DNA of 64,000 nucleotides from Paraburkholderia hospita (GCF_002902965.1 NZ_CP026108.1:907217-971216); one strand, 5' to 3'; positions 54,135 through 63,910 are shown, counted from the first letter of the stretch. Translations and numbers: made by a program. Notes: generated by a model from the letters alone, not told the origin.

Positions 54135-54732
54135 TGCAGCCTCCAACCAGGTCCAAGCGGGGCTCTTTTCTGCGGGGTCATCTCTGTTGGCCAATGCACT
54201 CGACGGCATAGGTGAGATCGACAGTCCGACCGCATGCGACGTCTTCGGCGTGGCTCGATGCGAACGCGGTTAGACCGGCCGCTGCGTAAGGATATATGGC
54301 CTTCATCGACCAGAAGCGAGGCAGTCGCAGACATTGCGAGGGAACGAAGTCTGCGTGCTCTTTCAGGCATAGGGGATCAGATCAAATCTGCAAATGGCGC
54401 GGAGCCGGTGGCGATAGCTGCGGCCTGCCACTCAGATCCCTCTCCGGACGCAGGCAAGCCGCCGCACTACTTGAATGTAGGCTGGCCGAAGGAATGCACC
54501 CCTGTCTGTCGAAAAGTGAGCATAGCTGGGCGCAGCAGGCGACGCGCGAATAAAACGCGCCGGCTGGCTGTGTGAACACACGATCAACGTTCGAGTTCCG
54601 CTGCCCTCTGGTTCGCGCGATATGTTCTGTGGATCGCCCACCGACGACGACAGGGGGCACGTGCCGTCGGATCTTCGCGAGGGAGTCGACGCCGCTATCG
54701 CGGCGTCCGCCGAAAGGAGGTAAGACGTAAAG
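54135..54732. other. Region without recognisable gene
   Basis: About 600 bases with overlapping short frames on both strands only. Confidence 0.3.
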
Positions 54733-55041
54733 TCAGACCGTGGGCGCCGTGTCAGCGCGTTCGGAACTGCCGGACCCCGACCACCTCTGCGACGGAGCAC
54801 ACAGCATGGAATCAATGAATGTGTGCGCCCGGTTCTCTCCGTATCTGAATGCCTCCTGCTCAGTCAGGAAGTCGAACTGCTCCGGAAGACTTGCAACCTC
54901 CTGAGCCGGACTGCTCCGCAGAGAGACTGCCCACGACACACGGAAACGCCGGTAAATGCCACCGAGCGCACGCAACCTGGCGGGCGTGACAATGACCGTG
55001 ATGTCATAACCGCGATATGGCGCATAGGACTGGCTGGACAT
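54733..55041 (-). CDS. Small hypothetical protein (YRGY type)
   Basis: 102 residues from ATG 55041: MSSQSYAPYRGYDITVIVTP, a basic middle part, and a helix QEAFRYGENRAHTFIDSM. Layout resembles the 66-residue protein at 31870-32070. No function known. The frame is open further upstream to 55089. Confidence 0.5.
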   Translation of the reverse strand: MSSQSYAPYRGYDITVIVTPARLRALGGIYRRFRVSWAVSLRSSPAQEVASLPEQFDFLTEQEAFRYGENRAHTFIDSMLCAPSQRWSGSGSSERADTAPTV

Positions 55042-55155
55042 GGCGATTCTCCCGGCAGAGTGGGGCGTGCAGTGAAGAACGACGTGCATACCCTGTGCCT
55101 TACCGGTGCGTCCAGGCGGCGTCGAAACGGGATACGTAAGAGGAATTCGTGATGA

Positions 55156-55401
55156 TCAGTTTCCGAGATCAATCGTGCCACGGCAATTTGATGGCGAGCG
55201 CCTGAGCGCGCTGTCTCGGTAGCCCTCGTGCTCTTCGTTCTGGAAGCGAATGCCGGCCGCAGCGTTCTCCGGAGAGCCGGACTGAACGACGACGTCACGG
55301 AAGCCAAATATGTCGGGGACGTACCTAGGCCGCCCGAACGCGCGATTTCGGACATAGGTTTCTGCATTAACTTCGAAACCGCTGAACGTTCCGACCAACA
55401 T
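55156..55401 (-). CDS. Possible small hypothetical protein
   Basis: 81 residues: MLVGTFSGFEVNAETYVRNR then FGRPRYVPDIFGFRDVVVQS. The first half reads like a genuine small protein of the G-x-F-x-G-F/Y type; the second half (RFQNEEHEGYRDSALRRSPS) does not, so a frameshift is possible. Function unknown. Confidence 0.35.
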   Translation of the reverse strand: MLVGTFSGFEVNAETYVRNRAFGRPRYVPDIFGFRDVVVQSGSPENAAAGIRFQNEEHEGYRDSALRRSPSNCRGTIDLGN

Positions 55402-55479
55402 GCCGCCCTCCGACGTTGGGGAGCTTGAGTATCACAACGAGCAAGCGAAACAACGAGAAAACACCGGGTTGTTGATTTG

Positions 55480-55962
55480 CACAGAATCCTGACCCACCGG
55501 CGCCCGAGCCGGCTGGCCGATCGCCCGATCGTGCAGCAGCGTGAGCACCGCGCTTTTGCCCGCGCCCGAAGACCCGGCGAGACCGACCCGCTGCCCACTG
55601 TGATCCGGCGCACAGCGACGGCCGGGGATACGAGAAGTAGATGTTTTCGGAGTCGATGTTCGCATCGTGGATCTTCGGCTGCGGGGCGCCGATCTTTTCC
55701 TCCAGCCGTCCGGCACGAGAAGGAATTGCGCGGCGTCAGCCTGCCGCGCGACATGCTGGGTCATGTCCACGGGCATCACCGCTAGGTCGCACGTGCCATG
55801 CAGGATCGCGAAGCCGAGCGAGCTGACCAGCACCACGTCGCCCGTGGTCGCCTGCCCGCGTGTCCACAGGCAGACTACCCCGCCCGGCAGCAAGTCGGGT
55901 GCAACGATCGTTCGCATGTGGGCACCGTCGCGCTGGCGGCATCCACTTCTGGGTCTGATCAC
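55480..55962 (-). pseudogene. Relic of an ABC exporter (TMD-NBD type)
   Basis: A membrane-domain end (ATTGDVVLVSSLGFAILHGT, MPVDMTQHVARQADAAQFLL) is followed, across frame breaks, by an ATPase start with Walker A (GQRVGLAGSSGAGKSAVLTL). The middle (RKRSAPRSRRSTMRTSTPKT) is out of frame and everything after Walker A is lost. The relic is too short to work. Confidence 0.6.
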
Positions 55963-56111
55963 ATGCGAGGAAAATCCATCGGTGAACTAACAACATCGGT
56001 CAACGCGCCGCTCACCGATGCTGTACTTTCGACGGCCCTCGCACAAGTGGAGTCCCGCGCTTTTCCACCCGGCGGTCAATGCCAATCTCGCACCGAAGCA
56101 CCTGCATGTCG

Positions 56112-56525
56112 TTATCGTGGGTTGCAAAGGCAAAGGCGCCAACGTGATCGTGGCAGCCGGATCGCAAATGCCCCACAGTTTTTCAACACGTCGCAAATGT
56201 GCGCGAGCGCGGACGCTGGGGGGTGCGCCGCGACCAGCAATGTGTGACCTGGCCTGCTGTCCTCATGGAAGTCTGACACGAAGCAGTCCACGTCGCGCTC
56301 CATAAATCGGTTGATCGCCGTTATCGCAATCTGCTCGCCGTGAGCCGCATATTCTGCATGGTCAAGCTCGTGCGCCGCGCACACCGGCCGCGGGGCCCGC
56401 GTGGGAGGAGCGAGCGGAAAAAGGAGCAATGCCCCAGCTTCACATAAATCCGACTCGTCGAGCGATTGCCGTGCGTCACACGCGTCGCGATAGGAGCGAA
56501 ATATCGCACTGAGGTACTCTGCCAT
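56112..56525 (-). CDS. Possible hypothetical protein
   Basis: About 137 residues from ATG 56525: MAEYLSAIFRSYRDACDARQ, DHAEYAAHGEQIAITAINRF and LLVAAHPPASALAHICDVLK. Mostly helical and soluble; the last residues (RSRWRLCLCNPR) look out of frame, so the true end may be damaged. No family recognised. Confidence 0.35.
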   Translation of the reverse strand: MAEYLSAIFRSYRDACDARQSLDESDLCEAGALLLFPLAPPTRAPRPVCAAHELDHAEYAAHGEQIAITAINRFMERDVDCFVSDFHEDSRPGHTLLVAAHPPASALAHICDVLKNCGAFAIRLPRSRWRLCLCNPR

Positions 56526-56927
56526 AGCCTGCCAACCCCCACTTCTCTTACGTCTCCCTGCAGCATGCTCCGTTCCCGCCCACAGGCGCGTCCACGTGAG
56601 CATCGCGCTCCGGCGAGTTTCATCTTGATGGGCGAACCGGGCGATGTGCGCCGGCGCCCCGACCATCTTTCATGACCTGGCGGTGAGAGATCTCTGAACA
56701 CGCCGCACCGGGTCGTCATACGTGGCAGCACAGTGAACGCAGCCTGTGACTGCAACTTCGCGATTGGCGGAAGAGACGCCTCGCACCTGAAAGGCCAAGG
56801 GGCGTGTCATGCCGCAAGGACCAGGCCCTGACACAAAGTCGATCTCCGCGTTGCATCCACTCGCCACAGTCCGCCGTACAAGAAAGCGCAACTCGCAACT
56901 CGTTGCCCTTGTACAAAGGAGGTAATC

Positions 56928-57211
56928 ATGAAGTTCATGCTGACGTTCACCTGGACACCCGACGCCCGTATTCGCGAAGAAGCTATCGAGCGTTTCCAGA
57001 AGACGGACGGTCTTCCACCAGCGGGCGCCACGTTACTCGGGAGATGGACCCGGGCGGACCTGAGCGGCGCGGTTTCGATCTGCTCGAAGCCGAAGACCTG
57101 AGGAAGGTGATTGAATTCGCCTATATGTGGAGCGACCTGATGAAACGGGACATCACCCCTGTCGTGGAGGACGACGACCTGCACGCCGTTTTCCGGACTG
57201 TCACCAGGTAG
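56928..57211 (+). pseudogene. DUF3303-like small protein with frameshift
   Basis: ATG 56928 follows a near-consensus AAAGGAGG. The first frame reads MKFMLTFTWTPDARIREEAI and TLLGRWTRADLSG, then stops at 57102. The next frame continues GFDLLEAEDLRKVIEFAYMW and VEDDDLHAVFRTVTR to 57211. Together they give the roughly 90-residue DUF3303 layout; a slip lies near 57066-57075 (AGCGGCGCGG). Function of the family unknown. Confidence 0.65.
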
Positions 57212-57299
57212 TGTGCGTCGACCAGACTCGACGCAATCCATGCGAGAATCCGATCCGGATGCCGCTGGACGAAATGCCCTTGTCCAGCGGCAACTTCCT

Positions 57300-57690
57300 T
57301 GAGCATCGCATTGGCACGCCAGTATGGCAAATGAGTTGCCCACTTCCCGGAGTGATGCACCTGGTCAGGGCTTTGGACAAGGGATGGACCACACGCCGCC
57401 GCGTCTGCGCGGTCCGCTGGCAAGCGCACGACCAAAACAGTGGACTCTTCACCGTCACCTTGCCGCAGACGATGCGCGGCACCGGCGAGGGACTGTCCTT
57501 GTGCTTCACGGCCGCACCGCGGCTCCGACAATGGCTTTCGCTTAACAGGCGCCCATGCACCTGTTTCGAAATGAACTCGGCCTGCACTTTTGCCAGCAGC
57601 GACCCCGCCCTTCCGCGAGAGTCAGGCCCAGTTCGGCGAGACTGCAGTCGGGGCGCTCCATCACGGCTAATAGTCCGTCACCCTCCTCGG
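57300..57690 (-). pseudogene. Transposase N-terminal fragment (ISKra4-like)
   Basis: Two frames continue each other: MERPDCSLAELGLTLAEGR and, after a slip near 57610, LLAKVQAEFISKQVHGRLLS, then CRSRGAAVKHKDSPSPVPRI and SPLFWSCACQRTAQTRRRVV. The LGLTLAEG-LL-VQ opening and following Cys-containing repeat fit ISKra4-type transposases. No catalytic core remains. Confidence 0.5.
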
Positions 57691-57699
57691 TCGTGTCGC

Positions 57700-58974
57700 G
57701 GACTCCGTCGGCTCACCTTGTTTCGATGAGTAACCGCATGGCTTGCGTTCGCGTCGAACCCGATCCATCAACGCGGCACGCGATCGGCACCGCCACCCTA
57801 AGCGGACAGCACCACGGGATCTTCATCAACTTCGATCCGTTCTCGGCGATGGCCTGCCTTCACGCGCAGCATGCCGGAAGCGCCGATCCCATTCGCAGCC
57901 GGGCGCTCTGACGGACCCGTCGCTTGGTCGCAGTCACGTAAGCGGCTCAATTACGAATAACGTATTAAATACTACGTTTTCGCATCGTAAGTACACGGAG
58001 CGGTGCCGACGTGGGCCACAGAGGAACAACGAACGCCTGCCGATCGTTTTCCGTGAAACATTTGACGGACAACTCGAATAAAGTTCGCTAGATCAATGAT
58101 TTATAACCTTCTATTCGACGCCACCGGATGTTTCACGGACGACCGCCCGGGCATCGCTGGCTGTTTGACATTACCGCCCACAATGTTGAAAGTTTCGGGC
58201 ATCGTCATCAGTTATGTTTGGGAAATTTTCAGCGCCATCGTCGGGATCGCGTGTGGCTCGGGGTGTATCGCGTGAGCGCCCTACTCTCGCGCCGGCGTAC
58301 CACCCACGCTCGGGACGCTGGCTGTGCTGGAAACGTTCGCAGGCGAAGCGTGATTCGCCGACTCCGCACGTTAGCCGACCTGATGTTCAACCTGCCTGCT
58401 TCTTCCTGCTATGACGATGTACCGTGCCAGGCGCCCTGCCCGCGTGCCACCACGAGCAAGTCCAATCCCGCTTCGGGCGTGGCCGAGGAGGCGGTCGTCG
58501 CGCGGCTGCTAGCTGCGAAAGCGACCGGAGCGCAAGAGACCTGCGACGCCGATCCTCGCACAGCACCGGGTCGAGGCACGGTGCCTGTTCTAGTACGCAC
58601 AGGCAGGATCGACTCGCGAATCTCCGGCTTGACGCGGGCGATTTCGACGCATAGGTTGGCTTCCCGGAGGTAGTCGCGCTGTCGGGGTTCTCTTTCCCCA
58701 CCTCCCGAGAGGACGCGTGAAAGACGCCCGACCGCGGCGCGCCCTTGGATTCGGTGAATCTGCCTCTGCCGAGTAGAGGGGCTTGCGGAGAACAAAGGCG
58801 ATGCACTGCCGCACGGCCAATGTGGTGTCAACGGACAGTCTCGCCGAGTGCCTTTACCGCGCAAAGTGTGAGAAATCTGACACTTAAGTGACAGATAAGC
58901 GAACCAGTTAATGGGCGCGGCTAGAACTATCAGTTTTCTGACACAAAACTGTCAGTTTTTCAACGTGTGAGTCT
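57700..58974. other. Region without recognisable gene; operator-like inverted repeats near its end
   Basis: About 1.3 kb of short overlapping frames. At 58881-58890 lies the palindrome CACTTAAGTG and at 58931-58951 CAGTTTT-CTGACAC-AAAACTG, just before two iterons, suggesting the edge of a replication control region. Confidence 0.4.
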
Positions 58975-59098
58975 CCCCATAAACCATGACTTTTCGTGAT
59001 CGGCTACGAGCTCCTGCGAACGTACAAAGACGTTGGCGTCGGGCGTTCTAGATCGGGTTGTCCATGGTCACATCAATCGCCCCATAAACCATGACTTC
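58975..59098. repeat. Two iterons separated from the main origin array
   Basis: CCCCATAAACCATGACTT at 58975 and again at 59080, the same 18-bp unit that dominates 63386-63910. Confidence 0.75.
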
Positions 59099-59386
59099 TA
59101 GAGTTCTACGCGGTCTGGACGTCGGAACCTTCCCGACATCTGTTTTGTTATCCTCTTGATTCGCGCATGCACGGGCGACCGCTTGATGGCCCCACCCAAT
59201 TTCGTGGAACGTCACTGCTCTTAATGCTGTCCCACAGAATGGCAAGTGTGCGAGCCGCAGGCTTGCGAATGCAAAGCCATGACGTTCTCGGATACATTTT
59301 CGAGCTTTGGTATTGGGCAAACAACGACGGAACTGTTTTGGTGGTTGATCGGGCTCAGCGCCATGAGAGAGGGATGCGCCTAGTCT

Positions 59387-60108
59387 CATAGGGACCGCAG
59401 TCCATTACTACCCGGCATTCGGGCCCGCTCCGCGCGGTTCGGGAAGTTGAGGTTAGGAGTCGGGGATACACCCAGCCGGTCGAAGCAAGCGGTGGTCAGT
59501 ATGCGCTTGGGTATCGGTCACTATTGCGCCATCAGCGACAGCTATTCGCTGCCACGTTCATCGCGATCCTCCGAGCCGACTGCACGTACGACTGCGCGGC
59601 AAGTACGGGTCGTGCGCTCGCCACCCTGACCGGCAGCCGGTGCTGTGCTCGCTGAAGGCGGGGTCAAGAACTGGCTGCACCATCAGCAGTAGTGCCTGCT
59701 GGATCAACCGGTCCGTTACCGTCGGGATGGCGCGCTCGCACTTCCCTCCGCTCGGCTTTGGAATCGTCATCCGCCGTACCGGCCTGGGTCGGTACGACCG
59801 CTCCAGCAGTTGATCAAGGGTTGCAGGCCACGCCTTCATCAGAAGACGCCGCGCCTGGTCAATGTCCAAACCGCTCACGCCGGCGGCTCCTTGTTGGCAA
59901 GTATCCGTTTGAACGCCCGCTTGAGGTTCTCTCTCGTAAACGCCGCCTGAGGCAGGATTGACCCTGTGCCTGAAGTCAGGGCGCGATTTCGCTTCACGCT
60001 TCCTGTCGTGATCGGTCCGCCTTCTCACCGTTGCACTTCGCTTCGATCGCTGTGATCAACTGACGATGGGACTTGCCCCCTGGGGTACGCCGCCTGTGCT
60101 GGGCGCAC
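59387..60108 (-). mobile_element. Degenerate group II intron B with truncated reverse transcriptase
   Basis: On the minus strand the 5' end GTGCGCCCAGCACAGGCGGC (60108) is followed by a shortened domain I. A 5' reverse-transcriptase piece at 59558-59880 reads YRPRPVRRMTIPKPSGGKCE and RAIPTVTDRLIQQALLLMVQ then PVLDPAFSEHSTGCRSGW. The frame then breaks, and the 3' part GAACCGCGCGGAGCGGGCCC ends near 59387. Most of the enzyme is deleted, so it cannot move by itself. Confidence 0.7.
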
Positions 60109-60109
60109 C

Positions 60110-60575
60110 AATCGGCATAGGGGCCGGCCATGAGGCCGTACCCCTGCCACACCACCCGGCATGCGGGTCCGCACCGGGCGGTTCGGGAACGTTGCGCGAC
60201 AGGTGGCGGCCAACAGCCGTCGCTGGTGGCGCAGCAGCAGTCAGTTGCTCAACAGTGTGCTGACCAACGCATACTTCGATCGTCTGGGAGTGCCTCGACT
60301 CTCATAACTTCAACTGTCTGCCGACGCGCCCAGCGCACGTAGTTCCCTGCCGGATTTACGCCACCGCCCCTTGATCACGAGAGCTTTGCGGCTTCTGGCC
60401 CGCTCGCCCTGGTCGGCAACGCCTTCTATCCGGTTCTTGTCCATCGGCTCGCAGTTTCGCTCCACGCTTCCTCCCCACGCTCAGTCACCCTCACGCAGTT
60501 GCGCTTCGCTTCGATCGCTGTGATCAACTTGCGGTGGGACTTTCACCCACTGGAGTGCGCACATGCTGGGCGCAC
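60110..60575 (-). mobile_element. ORF-less group II intron A next to a terminator
   Basis: Minus strand: 5' end GTGCGCCCAGCATGTGCGCA at 60575, then the conserved domain I sequence AGTGGGTGAAAGTCCCACCG. The 3' part (GAACCGCCCGGTGCGGACCC then GCATGCCGGGTGG) ends CCTATGCCGAT at 60111. About 465 nt with no reverse transcriptase. Its 5' exon is a hairpin terminator, the usual site of group IIC introns. Intron B starts one or two bases beyond its 3' end. Confidence 0.65.
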
Positions 60576-60580
60576 CAAAG

Positions 60581-60613
60581 AAAAAGCCCGATCAAATCGA
60601 TCGGGCCTTTTTA
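60581..60613 (-). terminator. Rho-independent terminator downstream of parAB
   Basis: AAAAAGCCCGATC (60581-60593) and GATCGGGCCTTTTT form a stem with T/A runs on both sides, so it could work in either direction. It lies about 170 bases after the parB stop on the minus strand. Confidence 0.8.
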
Positions 60614-60724
60614 ACTCGGTGAATCTGGACGTTTTATGTCGGTCTAGGCTTCGCGCAAGGACTAATACGCCGGTCCACCGCCCCTCGCTTCACTCATTTT
60701 CGTAACCGATTGATTTTCAACAAC

Positions 60725-60800
60725 TTCCAAATTGGATGACTCTTTCCCAAGCGTTGATAAATCGCTAAGTATTTGATTTTATTCAACATCCAAATTGGAT
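60725..60800. repeat. Pair of near-identical palindromic repeats at the parB end (candidate parS)
   Basis: TTCCAAATTGGATGACT (60725) and ATCCAAATTGGATGACT (60788) sit 63 bp apart, each with the odd palindrome CCAA-A-TTGG. The second lies in the last parB codons, the first just beyond. Both are preceded by TGATTTT and TTCAACA-type sequence. Confidence 0.4.
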
Positions 60801-61798
60801 GACTGCCTATCATCTGCTTCAAGCTTTGTCCGGATAAACTCCGCGATCCGTTCGCCCCACTCTGCTGCCTTGGCCTCGCTATCTTTCCCCGCGAAACGCA
60901 GTCCGACGACACCGCTGCGTACCGAAACATCGCAAAACTTTTTCTTTCCAAGCGTGATCGTTGTAGCCGTCGGCTGAGGTGCTTTCGGACGCGCAGGCGT
61001 AGCCAAACTCAAGGCCCTTTCCTGAGTCATCTCCTCCGATTCGACCAGCGTGCGGATAGCCTGCGTGACTTCAAGCTCATGACCTTGCTGCGCCAGCGCG
61101 GCAAACTTCGCAGCTGCAGTACCACCGAGCCGATGTGGCTTGGCCGCGATAAACTCCTTCGCAGCCGAGGGGAGATTGTCGAACGACAGAATCCGGGCCA
61201 CGTGACTCTGCGCAAGTCCGGAAGCCCGAATAATGTCAGCCTGCGTCAGCCCTAAGTTTTCTTGGATGCGCTGAAACTGCCGGTATTTTTCGAAGTCGGG
61301 AAGGGAGGGTGCCAGCAGATTTGAGAACGCAGCGCCGAGCTCAACTTCCGTGTCCGTCCCGATGAAGGGCACACCGCGGATTTTCGTACGGCCAAGATCA
61401 TCTCGGTAAATCGCTACCCGGTTGTTCCCGGAAATAATTTCATTGCGCCCGTCGCCCAGCGGTCGATAAACAATAGGGTGAACAAGAGGATTGGCTTGCA
61501 AATTCGCCCGTAGTTCTCCGTACTCCTGTTGCGACAAAACGCGTCGACGGCCAGGGACCTCGATCAAGGTAGAAATCTCGACTTCTTCCGAATATGTGTT
61601 GTCAGTGGACTCGAGCTCCTCAATGCGCTTGATTGCGGCTTGGAGTTCTTTCTCCTTCTCGGCCAACAGCGGAAGTGACGCCATCAATTGGCCGGGTGCA
61701 GTCTTAGGCCTCCCCGGCGAGTCCTCGCTGCTCTTTTGCGGGCGCGGCGATGTTCCAATTGTTGCAGCCTTCGCCGCGAGACGGTCTTTGATACTCAT
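60779..61798 (-). CDS. parB: ParB-family partition protein
   Basis: 339 residues from ATG 61798, overlapping the parA stop by ATGA. A coiled N-terminal region is followed by the ParB nuclease/CTPase-like domain (VPGRRRVLSQQEYGELRANL; HPIVYRPLGDGRNEIISGNN and RVAIYRDDLGRTKIRG). A helix-turn-helix centre follows (ENLGLTQADIIRASGLAQSH, VARILSFDNLPSAAKEFIAA) and a C-terminal dimer region. It binds parS and loads onto plasmid DNA for segregation with ParA. Plasmid rather than chromosomal type, judged by the GNNR-type motif and the unusual length. Confidence 0.9.
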   Translation of the reverse strand: MSIKDRLAAKAATIGTSPRPQKSSEDSPGRPKTAPGQLMASLPLLAEKEKELQAAIKRIEELESTDNTYSEEVEISTLIEVPGRRRVLSQQEYGELRANLQANPLVHPIVYRPLGDGRNEIISGNNRVAIYRDDLGRTKIRGVPFIGTDTEVELGAAFSNLLAPSLPDFEKYRQFQRIQENLGLTQADIIRASGLAQSHVARILSFDNLPSAAKEFIAAKPHRLGGTAAAKFAALAQQGHELEVTQAIRTLVESEEMTQERALSLATPARPKAPQPTATTITLGKKKFCDVSVRSGVVGLRFAGKDSEAKAAEWGERIAEFIRTKLEADDRQSSNLDVE

Positions 61799-63021
61799 TC
61801 GGCCTCCTGATCTGCAAACCAAAGTGCCACAAGCTGCTGATCGACGATCTCCGCAAATCGATCGTATGCCTCCCGAGCGCGTTGGTAGGTTTTCAAACTT
61901 CCTTGGTAACGCGAGATGTCGTACACCGTGCCAAATTCCGCCGCGGCCGTTTGAGTAACGGCTGTTGTAGGGATTTCGATCGGAAGGACGAGACCTTCAT
62001 AGGTCTTATTGATCCAGTCACGAACGATCGGCGTGGCGGCTTGGCTCTGGTCGACTTTGGCAAGAAGGACATGAATGAAGTCGAAGCTCTTAACGAGTTC
62101 GGGCGCTACCTGCTGCATGCTTTCTGAAAGATCCGAAAACAGATTCCAGAATTGCGTCGACGACGCATAGTCGAGCGCGCTTGGTGGGGTCGGGACGATG
62201 AGGCCGTCGGCCGCCATGAAGGCATTGATCGTCAGATAAGAAAGGGCAGGCGGCGTGTCGATGATGATGACGTCGTATTCGTCCAACAGAGGCTCAAGTC
62301 CCTTATTCAGCACATTCCAGAACTGAAACGACTGATCTTTAGACTGCTTGAACGGCAGGAAAAATTCTGCGCCGAACAACGCGGCGCTCGCCGGAACAAG
62401 GTCCACTCCATCCCAGTACGTGGATTGAACAGCATACAGAAGATCTTCCTCGTCGCCATAGATCAACGGAAGCACGGTGTGCTCATCCGCGACCTCGCTG
62501 TCTGCAAGGATTCCGTGGAGAGCCGAGAGTGACGCTTGCGGATCGAGGTCAACCAGAAGAACCCTGCGCCCAAACAATGAGAGACCCTGCGCTAAGGTCA
62601 TGGCGGTAGTGGTCTTACTAACTCCGCCTTTGAAATTGCCGATCGCAATTTTTTTGCCTTTTACGCCCGCCGGACGCTTGGAGTAGGGCCCGATTCGATC
62701 AATCCACACCCGCGTTTCGGAAAGCGTAAACTCTCTGCTGCGGCTATGGCGGAGCGTCCCTTGAGGAAGATCGGCCTCGGTCCGCGAAATATAGTGCATT
62801 CGCTGCCTGTCTATCCGACACAAATCGCCAACTTGAGCAGTTGTAAAGACTGGGGGATTCTTGCGAGGATGGGGGGCAAGCATGCTTTCGCGCACGTCTA
62901 CGAGCATTCCACTGGCGTTCTCTGCGATGGCTTTGATTGCAGCAAGTGGCATGGGCTTGGGCGCATGCTTCAACTTTACGGACATCTGCGGCTTCTCAGC
63001 ACGCCGGACTCCTGTGTTCAT
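61795..63021 (-). CDS. parA: ParA-family partition ATPase with N-terminal HTH
   Basis: 408 residues from ATG 63021 (GGGAGC upstream); the frame also opens at 63057. Residues about 60-110 are a MerR-like/HTH DNA-binding region (FTTAQVGDLCRIDRQRMHYI), as in type Ia ParA proteins that repress their own operon. The deviant Walker A is GNFKGGVSKTTTAMTLAQGL, Walker A' VLLVDLDPQASLSA and Walker B YDVIIIDTPPALSYLTI. It segregates the replicon together with ParB, encoded directly downstream. Confidence 0.92.
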   Translation of the reverse strand: MNTGVRRAEKPQMSVKLKHAPKPMPLAAIKAIAENASGMLVDVRESMLAPHPRKNPPVFTTAQVGDLCRIDRQRMHYISRTEADLPQGTLRHSRSREFTLSETRVWIDRIGPYSKRPAGVKGKKIAIGNFKGGVSKTTTAMTLAQGLSLFGRRVLLVDLDPQASLSALHGILADSEVADEHTVLPLIYGDEEDLLYAVQSTYWDGVDLVPASAALFGAEFFLPFKQSKDQSFQFWNVLNKGLEPLLDEYDVIIIDTPPALSYLTINAFMAADGLIVPTPPSALDYASSTQFWNLFSDLSESMQQVAPELVKSFDFIHVLLAKVDQSQAATPIVRDWINKTYEGLVLPIEIPTTAVTQTAAAEFGTVYDISRYQGSLKTYQRAREAYDRFAEIVDQQLVALWFADQEAE

Positions 63022-63385
63022 CAACGGCTCCCTTATCGATGTTATGACCACCGTCACATGTGTGATTCAACACGTAGAGCAAAAACTAGCAGCCAATGTT
63101 GAATTTCGCGGAAGCTTAGTTGTTAACTACCGAAAGCGCAAGCAATTTTGATCGGTTGTCAACTCTGAGAAGCCCACCAGCCGGGGCCTAGCGCCGATTT
63201 TGAAGAAATTCCGTTAGGTCTGTCAGCGTAAGGCGAATAGCGATAGACATAGAGCGCGGTCGTTTTCAGTCACAAACAATCCTCTTCGAGACACAACAAC
63301 TGTTTGTTGTTTCTTTAAAAAACAAAGACTTTAAAAACGTTTACGCTGGCCAGATCCTTTCCTGGTACGGGTTTGACGGTTATCA
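63022..63385. other. parA upstream region with AT-rich stretch
   Basis: Contains the parA promoter and, at about 63285-63345, an AT-rich run (GTTTGTTGTTTCTTTAAAAA ACAAAG) fitting a DNA-unwinding element next to the iterons. Confidence 0.5.
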
Positions 63386-63910
63386 GGTCATGCTTTATGG
63401 GGCGATCGGTCAGGGTTTATGGGGTAGAGCCACGGTTAGCGGTCAGCTTTTATGGGGCAAGAAGTCATGGTTGATGGGGTGAAGTCAGGGTCTATGGGTG
63501 CCAATCAGTTAAGACAGTAAGCGATTGATTTAACGAGGATTTTTGAGGTGGTCTGAAGTCAGAGGTCATGGTCTATGGGTGCGAGGTCACGGTTTGTGGG
63601 GGAGGAGGCCGCATTTCCCCATAGACCATGACCTTTTCAATGTCTCCATCACAGACCAATTGCGCCTGAGCTGCCTTCATACACTCACTTCAAGACCGAT
63701 CCGGCGCTGTTCTTCGCCCCACAAACCCTGACCTTACTGAGATCTACGCGCCGTCCCGCCAATGCTCCCCACAAACCCTGACCTTTTGAAACTCTGCACT
63801 GGAGAAAGCTCCCCATAAACCATGACCTATCGGTCTTTCCGGAAGTGCCCCACAAACCATGACTTTTGATTGCGCTCGGGATCACATCGAAAAGTCCGGG
63901 TTTGTGGGGA
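63386..63910. repeat. Iteron array, presumptive replication origin
   Basis: About 12-13 copies of an 17-18-bp unit, GGTCATGGTTTATGGGG or its complement CCCCATAAACCATGACCT. Seven copies run forward at about 63386, 63409, 63441, 63463, 63483, 63565 and 63585. Five run inverted at about 63617, 63718, 63767, 63811 and 63848, with a further forward one at 63895. Variation at two or three positions (CATG/CAGG, TTAT/TTGT/CTAT). The change of orientation near 63605 marks a symmetric centre. No Rep gene is visible in the window. Confidence 0.8.

Noticed and set aside
58096..58275. 59-codon plus-strand frame with a hydrophobic end
   Set aside because: No ribosome binding site and no recognisable family.
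58409..58864. Possible universal-stress-protein relic on the minus strand
   Set aside because: Only faint similarity (LREANLCVEIARVKPEIRES) and no nucleotide-binding motif.
63386..63910. CRISPR array
   Set aside because: Repeats are short, occur in both orientations with irregular spacing and lack cas genes; they fit plasmid iterons.
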